64,000 nucleotides of DNA from Scandinavium sp036409475 (GCF_036409475.1 NZ_JAYRCK010000013.1:65322-129321); one strand, 5' to 3'; shown: positions 1-8,654, counted from the stretch's first letter. Numbers and translations are program-made. Notes: a model not told the origin generated them from the letters alone.

Positions 1-390
1 ATGAGGCTCACCCGGCATGAAGACCGCAAACATGCCAGGCTTCATGCTAATGCTCTGCTCTTGTTCAATGCGACAGCAAAGCTGATAATCCTCTTCAATG
101 TGCCTCGCTTCACCTTCACGCGCAGAACCCGCAACCCCGTACAAAATACGTTCTTCACCGGCTAAAAGAAGCTGGATATCAATGTACTGCACATGCAACT
201 CTGCTTTCTTCAGCTCCGGTGCCTGGGTGGCAAACTGCATCACATTCATAAACACATCGTCACCCTGTAGCTCGTAGCGTCCAGGCGCTTTATCCTGCGG
301 CCATGCCTGCTGTGCCAGCAACAGCGCATTCACCAACAGAGGATGCATACCTGCACGCGACAGGTTTTCGACTTCACCTGCAATCATCAT
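1..390 (-). CDS. nanQ: N-acetylneuraminate anomerase NanQ (YhcH), 3' end cut by window edge
   Basis: The open frame runs from ATG at 390 down to base 1 without a stop, giving the first 130 residues; the family is about 154 aa, so about 24 C-terminal residues lie outside. The segment KPGMFAVFMPGEPH near the edge is typical of YhcH/NanQ, a small cupin-like protein reported to speed interconversion of sialic acid anomers before the lyase acts. Its start overlaps the 3' end of nanK by 17 nt, so it is the translationally coupled last gene of the nan operon. The start could equally be the second ATG at 387. Confidence 0.9.
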   Translation of the reverse strand, partial: MMIAGEVENLSRAGMHPLLVNALLLAQQAWPQDKAPGRYELQGDDVFMNVMQFATQAPELKKAELHVQYIDIQLLLAGEERILYGVAGSAREGEARHIEEDYQLCCRIEQEQSISMKPGMFAVFMPGEPH

Positions 391-1258
391 TGCTCCTTTG
401 AGCCAGCATCGCGGCCCCTAACAATCCCGCATCATGTCGGTAATGAGCCGCCGTCATCTCAACGTGATAGACAGGCGGCTCCTGTGCCAGAAAGCGGCGT
501 ACAGCGTCCAGATAGCCATCAGCCAACCCGACGCTGCCGCCTATGACTACGCGTTGGCAATCTGTAATGGCTTTCACGTCTGCAATGAGTCGGGCAAGAA
601 CTTGCGCTGAGCGATTAACCAGTGCCTGCGCCTGGACGTGTCCCTGTGCTGCATGGGCGAAAATCGTTTTGGCATCTAACCCGGATAAATCACCAGACGC
701 ATGCGCCGAAATGCCTCTTCCGGAAGCGATAGCTTCGACACATCCGACACGCCCACAACCACAAACTGCGCCAGTTGGATCTGCCAGCGTATGCCCCAAA
801 TGCCCGGCAAGACCGCCCGCTCCGGTCTGTAAGTTACCGCCACTGATAACGCCGCCCCCTACGCCTGTCGACACGGTGATGAACACCATATCTTCTTTCT
901 GCGCACCTAATGCCTGGTACTCCGCCCAGGCCGCAGCCTGAGCATCGTTGATGGCGATGGCAGGAAGGCCAGTGAGTTTCTCAAGCCGCTGCACCAACGG
1001 ATAATGCAGTAAGCCACCAAGGTTATGAGGATTGATCGCCAACAGCGTCCCTTCCCGAATAATCCCCGTAGAGGCGATGGCCACACGCTGAGCCTGTTTG
1101 GCTAACGGCGCGACCAGTTCTGCTAAAGCGGCATCCAGAGCATCCGGCGTTTGGCTGGCAGGCGTGGGCATTTCCCGCCGTTCGCGCACTTGAAGTAAGT
1201 CATCGACGAGGGCTGCTGCCAGCTTTGTCCCGCCAATATCGATAGCCAGGGTGGTCAT
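374..1258 (-). CDS. nanK: N-acetylmannosamine kinase
   Basis: 294-aa ROK-family kinase that phosphorylates ManNAc, released from sialic acid by NanA, to ManNAc-6-P in the cytoplasm. The N-terminal phosphate-binding motif DIGGTK is at residues 7-12, and the ROK zinc cluster CGCGRVGCVEA lies mid-protein. The start codon overlaps the nanT stop by 4 nt (ATGA), so the genes are tightly coupled. In E. coli nanE separates nanT from nanK; here it is absent, so the epimerase that should consume this enzyme's product is not encoded in the operon. Confidence 0.95.
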   Translation of the reverse strand: MTTLAIDIGGTKLAAALVDDLLQVRERREMPTPASQTPDALDAALAELVAPLAKQAQRVAIASTGIIREGTLLAINPHNLGGLLHYPLVQRLEKLTGLPAIAINDAQAAAWAEYQALGAQKEDMVFITVSTGVGGGVISGGNLQTGAGGLAGHLGHTLADPTGAVCGCGRVGCVEAIASGRGISAHASGDLSGLDAKTIFAHAAQGHVQAQALVNRSAQVLARLIADVKAITDCQRVVIGGSVGLADGYLDAVRRFLAQEPPVYHVEMTAAHYRHDAGLLGAAMLAQRSNDDCR

Positions 1259-2742
1259 TTCAGCGCCTCTTGTTTGTGTTTAACCCCACCAAACGGCACT
1301 GCACCACTGAACGGTTTACCATCAATCGCATCATGGGTACGCAGCGCTTCTGGGCGAATCCAGCGCTGGACGCGCGTCGGCATATCCAGACCAATCAACA
1401 GGATGACGACAAACGTCAGACCAAAGGAGAGCGAGCCCAGCGCGGTACCCAGTTCAAGACGTTGTGCCAGCAGAGCACCGATTACCGGAGCCATCGCGCC
1501 ACCTAATGCGCCGACGTTATAGGTAAACCCAAGCCCGGCCGCGCGCTGATCGGTATCGAAATAGCCGCCGATGAGTTTCGGTAAGATCCCGGAGATCCCC
1601 TGCCCCAGCATCTGCTGAAAGAAGAGAAGAAGACCCAACGCCCAGATATTGCCGCCACCGATGGCAAAAACCGGGATGATGAGCAACTGCGAAGCCAACA
1701 GGCTGCAAACGTAGGCTTTTCGTGTGCCCAGCCAGTCGCCAAGAAAACCGCCGACGCAACAGCCAACCGCTGCGCCAAAGCCACTAAAGAACAGCACCCG
1801 AGCCACCATCGCCGGATCATACGCCAGATCAGTTTTCAAATAGGTCGGCAGCAGTGCCTGAATCGGCCATGAATAGAGGAACGCAAACAGAACCACCACC
1901 ATCAGTGTGACGCCCGTCGGCCAGCGCTTACCGCTGCTTTGCACCATAAAGCTGATGAATACGCAGGCACAAAGCAGACCGAGGATCACCACCAGTCCGG
2001 CATTGTTGAGCTCTCCGGCAAAGCAGAACCACAGCGCCGTTCCTGCAAACAGGGTCATGACGATGTTGATCACGCGATATTTGCCGCGATAAAGAATATC
2101 GACCATCGTGCGTACCGGCGCTTTCCCTTCATGCTTCGCTTTCCAGTCTTCCGCTTCAGGGATGTTTTTACGCAACCACAGCGCGAACACAATCGGGATA
2201 ATGCCGAGGAAGAACAAGGCACGCCAACCCCAGACGGGGACGACAAGACTGTAAACCTGCGCAGCAATCACTGCGCCAACCGAGAAGCCGGAGATAAGAA
2301 AACCGCTGGCTTTGTTACGCAGGTGCTTGGGCCAGCTTTCAATGACGTAGGTTGCGCTGGAGCCATACTCCCCCGCCATCCCCATGCCAATTACCATGCG
2401 GGCAATAAACAGGGTGATGTAGCCAGGCGCAAAGCCACACGCCAGCGTGCCACAGGAAAACAGCACGATACTGGTGATCATCGCAAGCTTACGCCCGTAT
2501 CGATCGCCCATGGCACCCAGCAGCAATCCGCCAAACCAGCGCGAGATAAAAGCCGCCGAGATAAGGCTTGCCGCCTCGACGGTGGTTAAGCCAAATTCAC
2601 TTTTTATTTCTGTCAGCACTAACGCAATTAACACAAAATCAAAGCCATCAAGCAGATAGCCCAACCAGGCGGCCGAGAATGCTCGCCACTGAGGGCGCGT
2701 AAGATGGCGGTACCACGGGATGCTTTGGGTAGGAATACTCAT
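1255..2742 (-). CDS. nanT: sialic acid:H+ symporter, MFS
   Basis: 495-aa major facilitator protein; E. coli NanT is about 496 aa and the N-terminal half reads almost identically from memory. It imports N-acetylneuraminate across the inner membrane. The MFS signature GDRYGRK follows the second membrane segment. NanT has 14 predicted membrane segments instead of 12, and the extra hydrophobic stretch around residues 220-260 is visible. A GGGAGAG ribosome site precedes the ATG. It lies between nanA, from which a REP pair separates it, and nanK, which it overlaps. Confidence 0.95.
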   Translation of the reverse strand: MSIPTQSIPWYRHLTRPQWRAFSAAWLGYLLDGFDFVLIALVLTEIKSEFGLTTVEAASLISAAFISRWFGGLLLGAMGDRYGRKLAMITSIVLFSCGTLACGFAPGYITLFIARMVIGMGMAGEYGSSATYVIESWPKHLRNKASGFLISGFSVGAVIAAQVYSLVVPVWGWRALFFLGIIPIVFALWLRKNIPEAEDWKAKHEGKAPVRTMVDILYRGKYRVINIVMTLFAGTALWFCFAGELNNAGLVVILGLLCACVFISFMVQSSGKRWPTGVTLMVVVLFAFLYSWPIQALLPTYLKTDLAYDPAMVARVLFFSGFGAAVGCCVGGFLGDWLGTRKAYVCSLLASQLLIIPVFAIGGGNIWALGLLLFFQQMLGQGISGILPKLIGGYFDTDQRAAGLGFTYNVGALGGAMAPVIGALLAQRLELGTALGSLSFGLTFVVILLIGLDMPTRVQRWIRPEALRTHDAIDGKPFSGAVPFGGVKHKQEALK

Positions 2743-2770
2743 AACACTCTCCCGACGAATTCTTTGTTGT

Positions 2771-2851
2771 ATTGCCGGATGACGGCTGCGCCTTATCCGG
2801 CCTACGTGTCATGTCTGGTAGGCCGGATAAGCGAAGCGCCATCCGGCAATG
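2771..2851. repeat. REP pair (BIME) between nanA and nanT
   Basis: Two inverted REP units face each other: a unit starting TTGCCGGATG and ending TATCCGGCCTAC, then the mirror unit starting GTAGGCCGGATAAGCG and ending CATCCGGCAA. This is the classical enteric REP core. Inside the nan operon it can stabilise the upstream nanA mRNA and lower expression of nanT relative to nanA. Confidence 0.9.
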
Positions 2852-2853
2852 AA

Positions 2854-3747
2854 TTAGCGCTTTTCAGCCATCAGTTGCTCTGCGAGGGCTTTCAGCTCCG
2901 GTAGATACGGCTCCGCCACCGGGGCAAAAGGCTTGCGGCACAACGGAACAGAGACGACGTCCATATAGTGCAGGACGGTTTTCAGGCCACGGAACACGCC
3001 GACTTTGATGAGCAGGTCGATAACCTTGTTGCATTCACTTTGCAGACGTTGCGCTGTGGCGTTATCGCCTTCGCGAACCGCCTTGGCGATGGCCTGATAG
3101 CGCCAGCCCATAATGTTGTAGGTACTGCCGATCCCACCGTCAGCACCCGCCAGCAGGCCGGAAGCGAAGATCTCGTCGTAACCGTTGTAAAGCACCAGAT
3201 CCGGATGTTCACGGCGGATCTGCTCCATCTGGAAGAGATCGCCCGAGGTTTGCTTGAGCGCACCCACGCCAGGCAAGGTCACCAGGGTGTTGATTTGTTC
3301 GAGCGATAATTTCACTCCGCTCAGCGCCGGAATGTTGTACACCACCATCGGCAATCCATCAGCCGAATCAATAATTGCACGGTAGTGGTCGCAGTGTTCT
3401 TCAAAACTGAAGGGATAATAAAACGGTGTGACGGCCGACACGGCATCAAAGCCCAGACGACTCGCGGCCACCGCCAGTTGCTGACTTTCGGCCGTGCTGA
3501 CACAACCCACATGGGCGATTAACGTGATTTCGCCTTTCGCCTCTTCAGCCACAACTTCCATCACCTGTTCGCGCTCGGCCAGGCTCTGTACAAAGGCCTC
3601 GCCCGTCGATCCTCCCACGTAAAGCCCATCAATTCCCTGCTGAATATTGAACCGCACAAGACGACGCAGGCTCTCTTTGTCCAGCGCCTGCTGGGTGTTA
3701 AACGGGGTCAAGAGTGCAGCCATTACGCCACGTAAATGCTTTGCCAT
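2854..3747 (-). CDS. nanA: N-acetylneuraminate lyase
   Basis: 297-aa class I aldolase of the DapA/NanA family, cleaving Neu5Ac to pyruvate and ManNAc. The catalytic residues are in the canonical E. coli positions: Tyr137 in VVYNIP and the Schiff-base Lys165 in GALKQTSG. The substrate loop GGSTGEAF is at residues 45-52. It is the first gene of the catabolic operon; the NanR operator and a CRP-like site lie just upstream. Confidence 0.97.
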   Translation of the reverse strand: MAKHLRGVMAALLTPFNTQQALDKESLRRLVRFNIQQGIDGLYVGGSTGEAFVQSLAEREQVMEVVAEEAKGEITLIAHVGCVSTAESQQLAVAASRLGFDAVSAVTPFYYPFSFEEHCDHYRAIIDSADGLPMVVYNIPALSGVKLSLEQINTLVTLPGVGALKQTSGDLFQMEQIRREHPDLVLYNGYDEIFASGLLAGADGGIGSTYNIMGWRYQAIAKAVREGDNATAQRLQSECNKVIDLLIKVGVFRGLKTVLHYMDVVSVPLCRKPFAPVAEPYLPELKALAEQLMAEKR

Positions 3748-3782
3748 AGATACCTCAATAAATGACGGGAGTGTTTTAACGA

Positions 3783-3805
3783 TATACCTTTATACCTGTT
3801 ATACC
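3783..3805 (-). promoter_or_regulatory. NanR operator, three GGTATA repeats
   Basis: On the minus strand three GGTATA hexamers occur in tandem (complements at 3800-3805, 3791-3796 and 3783-3788), spaced 2-3 nt apart. NanR of E. coli is known to bind (GGTATA) repeats at the nanA promoter and to be released by Neu5Ac. The site is 35-58 nt upstream of the nanA start codon. Confidence 0.92.
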
Positions 3806-3842
3806 AGATCATTTATGCAGCACCTTATACAGAACGCTTATA

Positions 3843-3861
3843 TTGCGATCTGCTTCACTAA
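3843..3861 (-). promoter_or_regulatory. CRP-like site upstream of nanA
   Basis: The minus strand reads AGTGA-N6-TCGCA, one mismatch per half-site from TGTGA-N6-TCACA. It lies about 40 bp upstream of the NanR operator, where an activating CRP site for nanATK would be expected; E. coli nanA is CRP dependent. This is a pattern match only. Confidence 0.55.
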
Positions 3862-3882
3862 ACGATCGTCAGGATCGTTAGG

Positions 3883-4662
3883 CTACTTTTTCTTTTTGTT
3901 TTGGCCGAAGGCGTGCCAGGTGGCAGAAACGCTATTCAGATGGGTTTGCAGAGCGCGGTCAGCTTCTTCTGGATCTCGCTGGCGGATAGCCTCGACGATC
4001 GCAATGTGCTGCTGATAGCTGACGTTATTGTGCTGATAGAGTTCCTGATCGGAGACTTTCGGACGGGCGGCAATCAACCAGTCGAGCAACGCAACGTGGA
4101 TTGCCATAAAGATAGGGTTACCGGGGATTTCCGCCAGCACGCGATGAAATTCAACGTCTGAACGGATGAACAACGCATTGTCATCCAGTGACTGGCTGTT
4201 GAGCTCAAGTGCCTTGGCCAGACGCTCTACCTGCTCGTCACTGGCGTGTTCAGCGGCATAACGCACGAGGCTTGATTCAAAAAACAGACGCAGCTGCTCG
4301 AAATGAGCAATGCCACCAGGATGAGCGAGGAAATCTTTCGCCATGCCGGACAGCTCGCTGATGATGGTATCAGCCGAAGGTCGCGACACGCGGGCGCGTT
4401 CACCATTGTTGATCTGCACCAGGCCTTTGCGCTTGAGCGCAGCTAAGGCCTCACGCACGGAAGGACGCCCCACGTTGAAAAACGTCATCAGCTCACGCTC
4501 GGAAGGAAGCTGCTCACCTTCAGCAAACTCACGACGGCGGATCATTTGCTCCAGTTCTTCTTCGACCATCTCCGACAGCTTTTTACGCGCCAACGGACGG
4601 CGGCTCAGACTGCGGCCGATGGTTTCAGAGGTCTCTTCTTCCTGAGGATCAAATGCGTTCAT
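3883..4662 (-). CDS. nanR: sialic acid-responsive repressor NanR (FadR/GntR family)
   Basis: The frame is open from 4908, but the protein starts at the ATG at 4662 (MNAFDPQEEE), preceded by AGGAA, giving 259 aa against about 263 in E. coli. An N-terminal winged helix (RPSVREALAALKRKGLV, about residues 60-80) is followed by a FCD ligand domain and a lysine-rich tail. It represses nanATK-nanQ through the GGTATA repeats. The upstream extension of the frame runs through the repeat element at 4752-4932 and is not coding. Confidence 0.95.
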   Translation of the reverse strand: MNAFDPQEEETSETIGRSLSRRPLARKKLSEMVEEELEQMIRRREFAEGEQLPSERELMTFFNVGRPSVREALAALKRKGLVQINNGERARVSRPSADTIISELSGMAKDFLAHPGGIAHFEQLRLFFESSLVRYAAEHASDEQVERLAKALELNSQSLDDNALFIRSDVEFHRVLAEIPGNPIFMAIHVALLDWLIAARPKVSDQELYQHNNVSYQQHIAIVEAIRQRDPEEADRALQTHLNSVSATWHAFGQNKKKK

Positions 4663-4751
4663 TGCGGTTCCTGGCGCCAGGTGACAGTAAGTGACAACAA
4701 AGTGATAGTAACACAGGATTTTTAGGCAGGTGAAATGAGGCACAAAACAAA

Positions 4752-4932
4752 ACAGGCCCAAACGGGCCTGTGAGACTGATGACAAACCACTAACGAATAC
4801 CGTTTTGTCATGGGTGGCAGAACAAAAAATAAGGAAAATCAATTCATTGATTTTCGGCTGCTCACCACAAAGAAGGAAAAACCACGCTTTTTCCTTCTTT
4901 GTCAGCAATCTAACAGGCCCAAACGGGCCTGT
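4752..4932 (-). mobile_element. terminator-inserted structured repeat, copy A (sspB 3' end)
   Basis: A 141-bp core (4772-4912) is bracketed by two copies of the same 20-21 nt hairpin (4913-4932 next to sspB, 4752-4771 distal). Read in the sspB direction the core opens with ATTGCTGACAAAG and closes with GTTTGTCATCAGTCTC, an imperfect terminal inverted repeat (AGAYTGMTGACAAA). The hairpin next to sspB lacks a U-tract; the distal copy keeps TTTTGTTTTG. The core contains a perfect 15-bp stem-loop and two smaller ones. It differs from copy B at only a few positions. Confidence 0.8.
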
Positions 4933-4941
4933 TAGAGTAGA

Positions 4942-5436
4942 TTACTTCACGACGCGAAGCGCCGGACGCCCACCACGCGGTGGCGGCGTGTCATCAGGAT
5001 CGTTGTCATCATCGTGATCGGGCTTATCGCCGTCGATCACCGACATCACCGTTTCACCTTCAGAACCGATTTCAGCGTCGTCATTGACGTGGGTAGCCTC
5101 TTCGTCGTACGCCGCTTCCGGCTCGAACATGGTTCCCGCACCGTTTTCACGAGCATAAATCGCCAGCACGGCAGCCAGAGGCACTTCAACCTGACGCGGC
5201 ACCCCGCCGAAGCGCGCGTTAAAGCTCACTCCGTCGTTCGCCAGTTCCAGGTTGCCCACGGCTCGTGGTGCAATATTCAGAACGATTTGTCCGTCACGCG
5301 CGTACTCCATCGGTACGCGAACACCTGGCAACGTCACGTCAACCACCAGATGTGGCGTCAGTTGGTTATCCAGCAGCCATTCATAGAATGCCCGCAACAG
5401 ATAAGGACGGCGCGGTGTCAGTTGTGACACATCCAT
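4942..5436 (-). CDS. sspB: ClpXP adaptor SspB
   Basis: 164-aa adaptor that tethers ssrA-tagged and RseA substrates to ClpXP. The N-terminal substrate-binding domain is followed by an acidic flexible linker (many Asp/Glu, about residues 115-150), and the ClpX-binding tail GGRPALRVVK is intact at the C-terminus. It starts 4 nt after the sspA stop, as in E. coli. Its terminator hairpin is interrupted and duplicated by repeat copy A. Confidence 0.96.
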   Translation of the reverse strand: MDVSQLTPRRPYLLRAFYEWLLDNQLTPHLVVDVTLPGVRVPMEYARDGQIVLNIAPRAVGNLELANDGVSFNARFGGVPRQVEVPLAAVLAIYARENGAGTMFEPEAAYDEEATHVNDDAEIGSEGETVMSVIDGDKPDHDDDNDPDDTPPPRGGRPALRVVK

Positions 5437-5440
5437 TCAG

Positions 5441-6079
5441 TTAGCCCCGACCGAGGCGCATTTCACGCTCGGCTTCAGTTAAGGAAGCGAGGAAGGAATC
5501 ACGCTCGAAAACGCGAGTCATATACGCTTTCATCTCTTTGGAACCCGCACCGACCAGTTCGATGCCCATCACCGGCAGACGCCACAGCAGCGGAGCCAGA
5601 TAGCAATCGACCAGGCTGAACTCATCGCTCAGGAAGTACGGCTTCTGAGTGAAGACCGGCGCAATCGCCAGCAGCTCTTCACGCAGTTGTTTACGAGCAG
5701 CATCAGCCTGCGCCGCAGAACCATTCATGACGGTATGCATCAGCGAATACCAGTCTTTCTCGATGCGGTGCATGTACAGACGGCTTTCACCACGCGCCAC
5801 CGGATAAACCGGCATTAACGGCGGATGGGGGAAACGCTCATCCAGATATTCCATAATGATGCGAGATTCCCAAAGGGTCAGCTCGCGATCTACCAGTGTC
5901 GGGACGCTTTGATTCGGGTTGAGGTCAATCAGATCCTGAGGTGGATTGTCCTTTTCCACGTGCTCAATCTCGAAGCTGACACCTTTTTCGGCCAGCACAA
6001 TGCGGACCTGATGGCTATAGATGTCAGTAGGACCAGAAAACAGCGTCATTACCGAACGTTTGTTGGCAGCGACAGCCAT
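5441..6079 (-). CDS. sspA: stringent starvation protein A
   Basis: 212-aa GST-fold protein that binds RNA polymerase and supports stationary-phase and acid-stress gene expression. The thioredoxin-like N-terminal domain (LFSGPTDIYSHQVR) is followed by an all-helical C-terminal domain. As in the family, the catalytic residue of true GSTs is not conserved. It is operonic with sspB, with the ribosomal protein pair upstream. Confidence 0.96.
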   Translation of the reverse strand: MAVAANKRSVMTLFSGPTDIYSHQVRIVLAEKGVSFEIEHVEKDNPPQDLIDLNPNQSVPTLVDRELTLWESRIIMEYLDERFPHPPLMPVYPVARGESRLYMHRIEKDWYSLMHTVMNGSAAQADAARKQLREELLAIAPVFTQKPYFLSDEFSLVDCYLAPLLWRLPVMGIELVGAGSKEMKAYMTRVFERDSFLASLTEAEREMRLGRG

Positions 6080-6336
6080 GAAAACCTCCAGGTATAGTAA
6101 GAATTTTTACTGCTACCAGCCACAACACGCGGCCAGCCAGATGTGAAGCCCTGTAAGCGTCGAACGACATTCCTGTTCACGAACAAAACAAAAAATGACC
6201 AATCACCCGCACTTGGGCAGAAAATTGGATGATAGTTTACCAGATTTTGCAGGCTTTGTGGTGAGGGGATTCTGGAAATGCTGAAAAAGGACGGAAAAGA
6301 ACGATAACCATTGTGGATAACGCCTGTTTTATCCAT
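6080..6336. other. intergenic region rpsI-sspA (promoter side of sspAB)
   Basis: I see no gene in this stretch. It must carry the sspA promoter and leader, because the rpsI terminator lies immediately upstream. I could not pick a convincing -35/-10 pair by eye. Confidence 0.5.
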
Positions 6337-6363
6337 AAAAAAACCCGCCGAAGCGGGTTTTTT
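6337..6363 (-). terminator. rpsI terminator
   Basis: A strong hairpin with stem ACCCGC/GCGGGT and loop cgaa is flanked by A7 and T6 runs, so it can terminate in both directions. It lies 31 nt downstream of the rpsI stop. Confidence 0.9.
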
Positions 6364-6393
6364 CGCCAATTGTTCTGCCAGAGCAGAAAACAA

Positions 6394-6786
6394 TTAACGC
6401 TTGGAGAACTGAGGACGACGACGTGCTTTACGCAGGCCGACTTTCTTACGTTCAACTTCACGAGCATCACGAGTAACGAAGCCAGCTTTACGCAGTTCGC
6501 CACGCAGGGACTCGTCGTACTCCATCAGAGCGCGGGTGATACCGTGACGGATCGCACCAGCCTGACCAGAAGTACCACCACCTTTAACGGTGATGTAGAG
6601 ATCGAATTTCTCAACCATGTCGACCAGTTCCAGCGGCTGACGAACTACCATGCGGGCAGTTTCACGACCGAAGTACTGTTCCAGAGAACGTTGGTTGATG
6701 ACGATTTTGCCGTTGCCCGGTTTGATAAACACGCGAGCTGCGGAACTTTTGCGGCGACCAGTGCCGTAGTATTGATTTTCAGCCAT
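6394..6786 (-). CDS. rpsI: 30S ribosomal protein S9
   Basis: 130 aa, the standard length. It begins AENQYYGTGRRKSSAARV and ends with the conserved basic tail RRRPQFSKR that reaches into the P site of the 30S subunit. It is co-transcribed behind rplM, with a 15-nt gap. Confidence 0.99.
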   Translation of the reverse strand: MAENQYYGTGRRKSSAARVFIKPGNGKIVINQRSLEQYFGRETARMVVRQPLELVDMVEKFDLYITVKGGGTSGQAGAIRHGITRALMEYDESLRGELRKAGFVTRDAREVERKKVGLRKARRRPQFSKR

Positions 6787-6801
6787 TGCCTATAATCCCG
6801 A

Positions 6802-7230
6802 TTAGATGTCAAGAACTTGCGGTTGCTGTGCCGCGTGGTTGTGCTCGTTACCCGCGTAAACTTTCAGTTTACGGTACATCGCACGACCCAGCGGGCCTTT
6901 TGGCAGCATGCCTTTAACCGCGATTTCAATCACGCGCTCAGGACGACGGGCAATCATCTCTTCAAAGGTCGCTTCTTTGATACCACCGATGTGACCGGTG
7001 TGATGATAGTACATTTTGTCTTCGCGCTTGTTGCCGGTTACAGCAACTTTTTCTGCGTTCAGAACGATGATGTAATCACCAGTATCGACGTGCGGAGTGT
7101 ATTCCGCTTTATGCTTACCGCGCAGGCGACGAGCCAGTTCGGAAGCCAGACGGCCCAGTGTTTTACCGGTCGCGTCAACAACATACCAGTCACGCTGTAC
7201 GGTTTCTGGTTTAGCTGTAAAAGTTTTCAT
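6802..7230 (-). CDS. rplM: 50S ribosomal protein L13
   Basis: The ATG at 7230 (MKTFTAKPETVQRDWYVVD) gives 142 aa, matching L13; the frame extends five codons further upstream, but the usual N-terminus is here. L13 binds 23S rRNA early in assembly, and in E. coli it represses its own rplM-rpsI mRNA through the leader. Confidence 0.98.
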   Translation of the reverse strand: MKTFTAKPETVQRDWYVVDATGKTLGRLASELARRLRGKHKAEYTPHVDTGDYIIVLNAEKVAVTGNKREDKMYYHHTGHIGGIKEATFEEMIARRPERVIEIAVKGMLPKGPLGRAMYRKLKVYAGNEHNHAAQQPQVLDI

Positions 7231-7479
7231 TAAAAGCTTACCCAAATAAATAAGTTACACGTTGGTGAACACCCAAACGTTTAAAAGTTGAGGCTCACAC
7301 GACAAAGTCCGGCAAACCTACCCCTTCGAATAGCCTATGCCAGCACATAGAAAGTTTTGGGAAAAAAACCTTCTCGTAACGTGGGGTCGCAAGATTATAG
7401 AGAAGTCACGGTCAAAGATCGACCCCTAAATGCGAATAGCCGCAAGGTTTTCGACCATTTGATTTGTGCGGCCTGATGC
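7231..7479 (-). promoter_or_regulatory. rplM-rpsI leader and promoter region
   Basis: This non-coding stretch lies between the divergently oriented ends of rplM (start) and zapE (3' end). It should contain the rplM promoter and the L13-binding leader known from E. coli. I can see no gene here, and I could not assign the operator hairpin by eye. Confidence 0.45.
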
Positions 7480-7513
7480 CCTCACCCCCAGCCCCTCTCC
7501 CACAGGGAGAGGG
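7480..7513. repeat. CCCTCACCCC...GGGAGAGGG palindromic repeat after zapE
   Basis: A 9-bp perfect stem (CCCTCTCCC / GGGAGAGGG, 7493-7513) is preceded by CCCTCACCCCCAGCC. This motif recurs in intergenic regions of many enterobacteria. It lies 7 nt from the zapE stop and may double as its transcription end or an mRNA-stabilising structure; there is no clear U-tract. Confidence 0.55.
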
Positions 7514-7520
7514 TGGAGCA

Positions 7521-8654
7521 CTAAGGCTGATGCTCGCGCTTCAAATATTCCTCACTCTGCATCTCTTGCAGGCGCGAAAGGCAGCGCTGGAACTCAAATT
7601 TCAGGCGCTCACCCTGATAGATATGATGTAACGGCACCTCTGCACTCACCACCAGCTTAACGTGGCGTTCGTAGAATTCATCCACCAGCGCGATGAAGCG
7701 GCGGGCCTCGCTTTCCATCAACGGCGTCATTACCGGCACGTCAAATAACATGACTGTATGGAACAACCGTGAAAGCGCGATGTAATCATGTTGGCTACGG
7801 GCATCGACGCAAAGGGTAGCGAATGAGACCGCCAGCGTCTGGTTTTCCGCCCCAAGGGTTGCCAGTGGTCGATGATTGATTTCCAGCGTTGGCGCGTTTT
7901 CACGCTTCGCACCCGCCAAAGCCAGCCACAGTTTGTCCATTTGCTGGCGCGTATCGTCGTTCAGCGGCGAAAGCCACAGATGCGCCTGAGTCAGGGTGCG
8001 CAGACGGTAATCGATGCCTGCATCCACATTCATGATGTCGCAATGCTGTTTAATGGCGTCGATGGCAGGCAGGAAACGCGCGCGCTGCAGACCATTACGG
8101 TATAAATCGTCTGGCGGAATATTGGAGGTCGCCACCAACGTAATGCCGCGTGAGAACAGGGCTTTCATCAACCCGCCAAGCAGCATCGCATCGGTAATGT
8201 CTGAGACAAAAAACTCATCAAAACAGAGCACATCGGTTTCGGCTTTAAATCTGTCGGCCACGATCTCCAGCGGATCGCTATGCCCTTGTAGCGCCGTGAG
8301 CTCCTCATGCACTCGCAGCATAAAGCGATGAAAGTGCAGACGCTGCTTACGCTCACCCGGCAGGCTCAGATAAAACATATCCATCAGCCAGGTTTTTCCG
8401 CGCCCTACGCCTCCCCACATATATAAGCCACGAACCGGAGTCACGGCTGTCGTCGAGTCTCGTTTCCCCAGGAGCTTTCCGAATTTCGCACGTAAACCAC
8501 CGCTGCTGGCTGCTGGCGTGGTTGAAGGTCGGGTCATCAATTCCTGGTAGATAACATCGAGCCGGGAGACGGCCTTGCGCTGTACATCGTCCGGTTGATG
8601 GGAACCCTCAGAGAGCGCCTGAAGGTATCGCGATGTGGGGGTCATGCTTTGCAT
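7521..8654 (-). CDS. zapE: cell division ATPase ZapE (AFG1-like)
   Basis: 377-aa P-loop ATPase of the AFG1/ZapE family. Walker A GGVGRGKT is at residues 81-88, and Walker B VLCFDEFF at roughly 137-144. In E. coli ZapE associates with the Z-ring and is needed under anaerobic or heat stress. It is divergent from zapG. The first ATG (MQSMTPTSRYL) matches the known N-terminus. Confidence 0.95.
   Translation of the reverse strand: MQSMTPTSRYLQALSEGSHQPDDVQRKAVSRLDVIYQELMTRPSTTPAASSGGLRAKFGKLLGKRDSTTAVTPVRGLYMWGGVGRGKTWLMDMFYLSLPGERKQRLHFHRFMLRVHEELTALQGHSDPLEIVADRFKAETDVLCFDEFFVSDITDAMLLGGLMKALFSRGITLVATSNIPPDDLYRNGLQRARFLPAIDAIKQHCDIMNVDAGIDYRLRTLTQAHLWLSPLNDDTRQQMDKLWLALAGAKRENAPTLEINHRPLATLGAENQTLAVSFATLCVDARSQHDYIALSRLFHTVMLFDVPVMTPLMESEARRFIALVDEFYERHVKLVVSAEVPLHHIYQGERLKFEFQRCLSRLQEMQSEEYLKREHQP

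Noticed and set aside
4663..4908. N-terminal extension of nanR to 4908
   Set aside because: The extension crosses the repeat element and appears as similar pseudo-peptides at the other copies; the conserved NanR start is at 4662.
4752..4932. Repeat family as ERIC elements
   Set aside because: Length is similar, but the conserved ERIC core (the AAGTAAGTGACTGGGGTGAG half) is not present in any copy.
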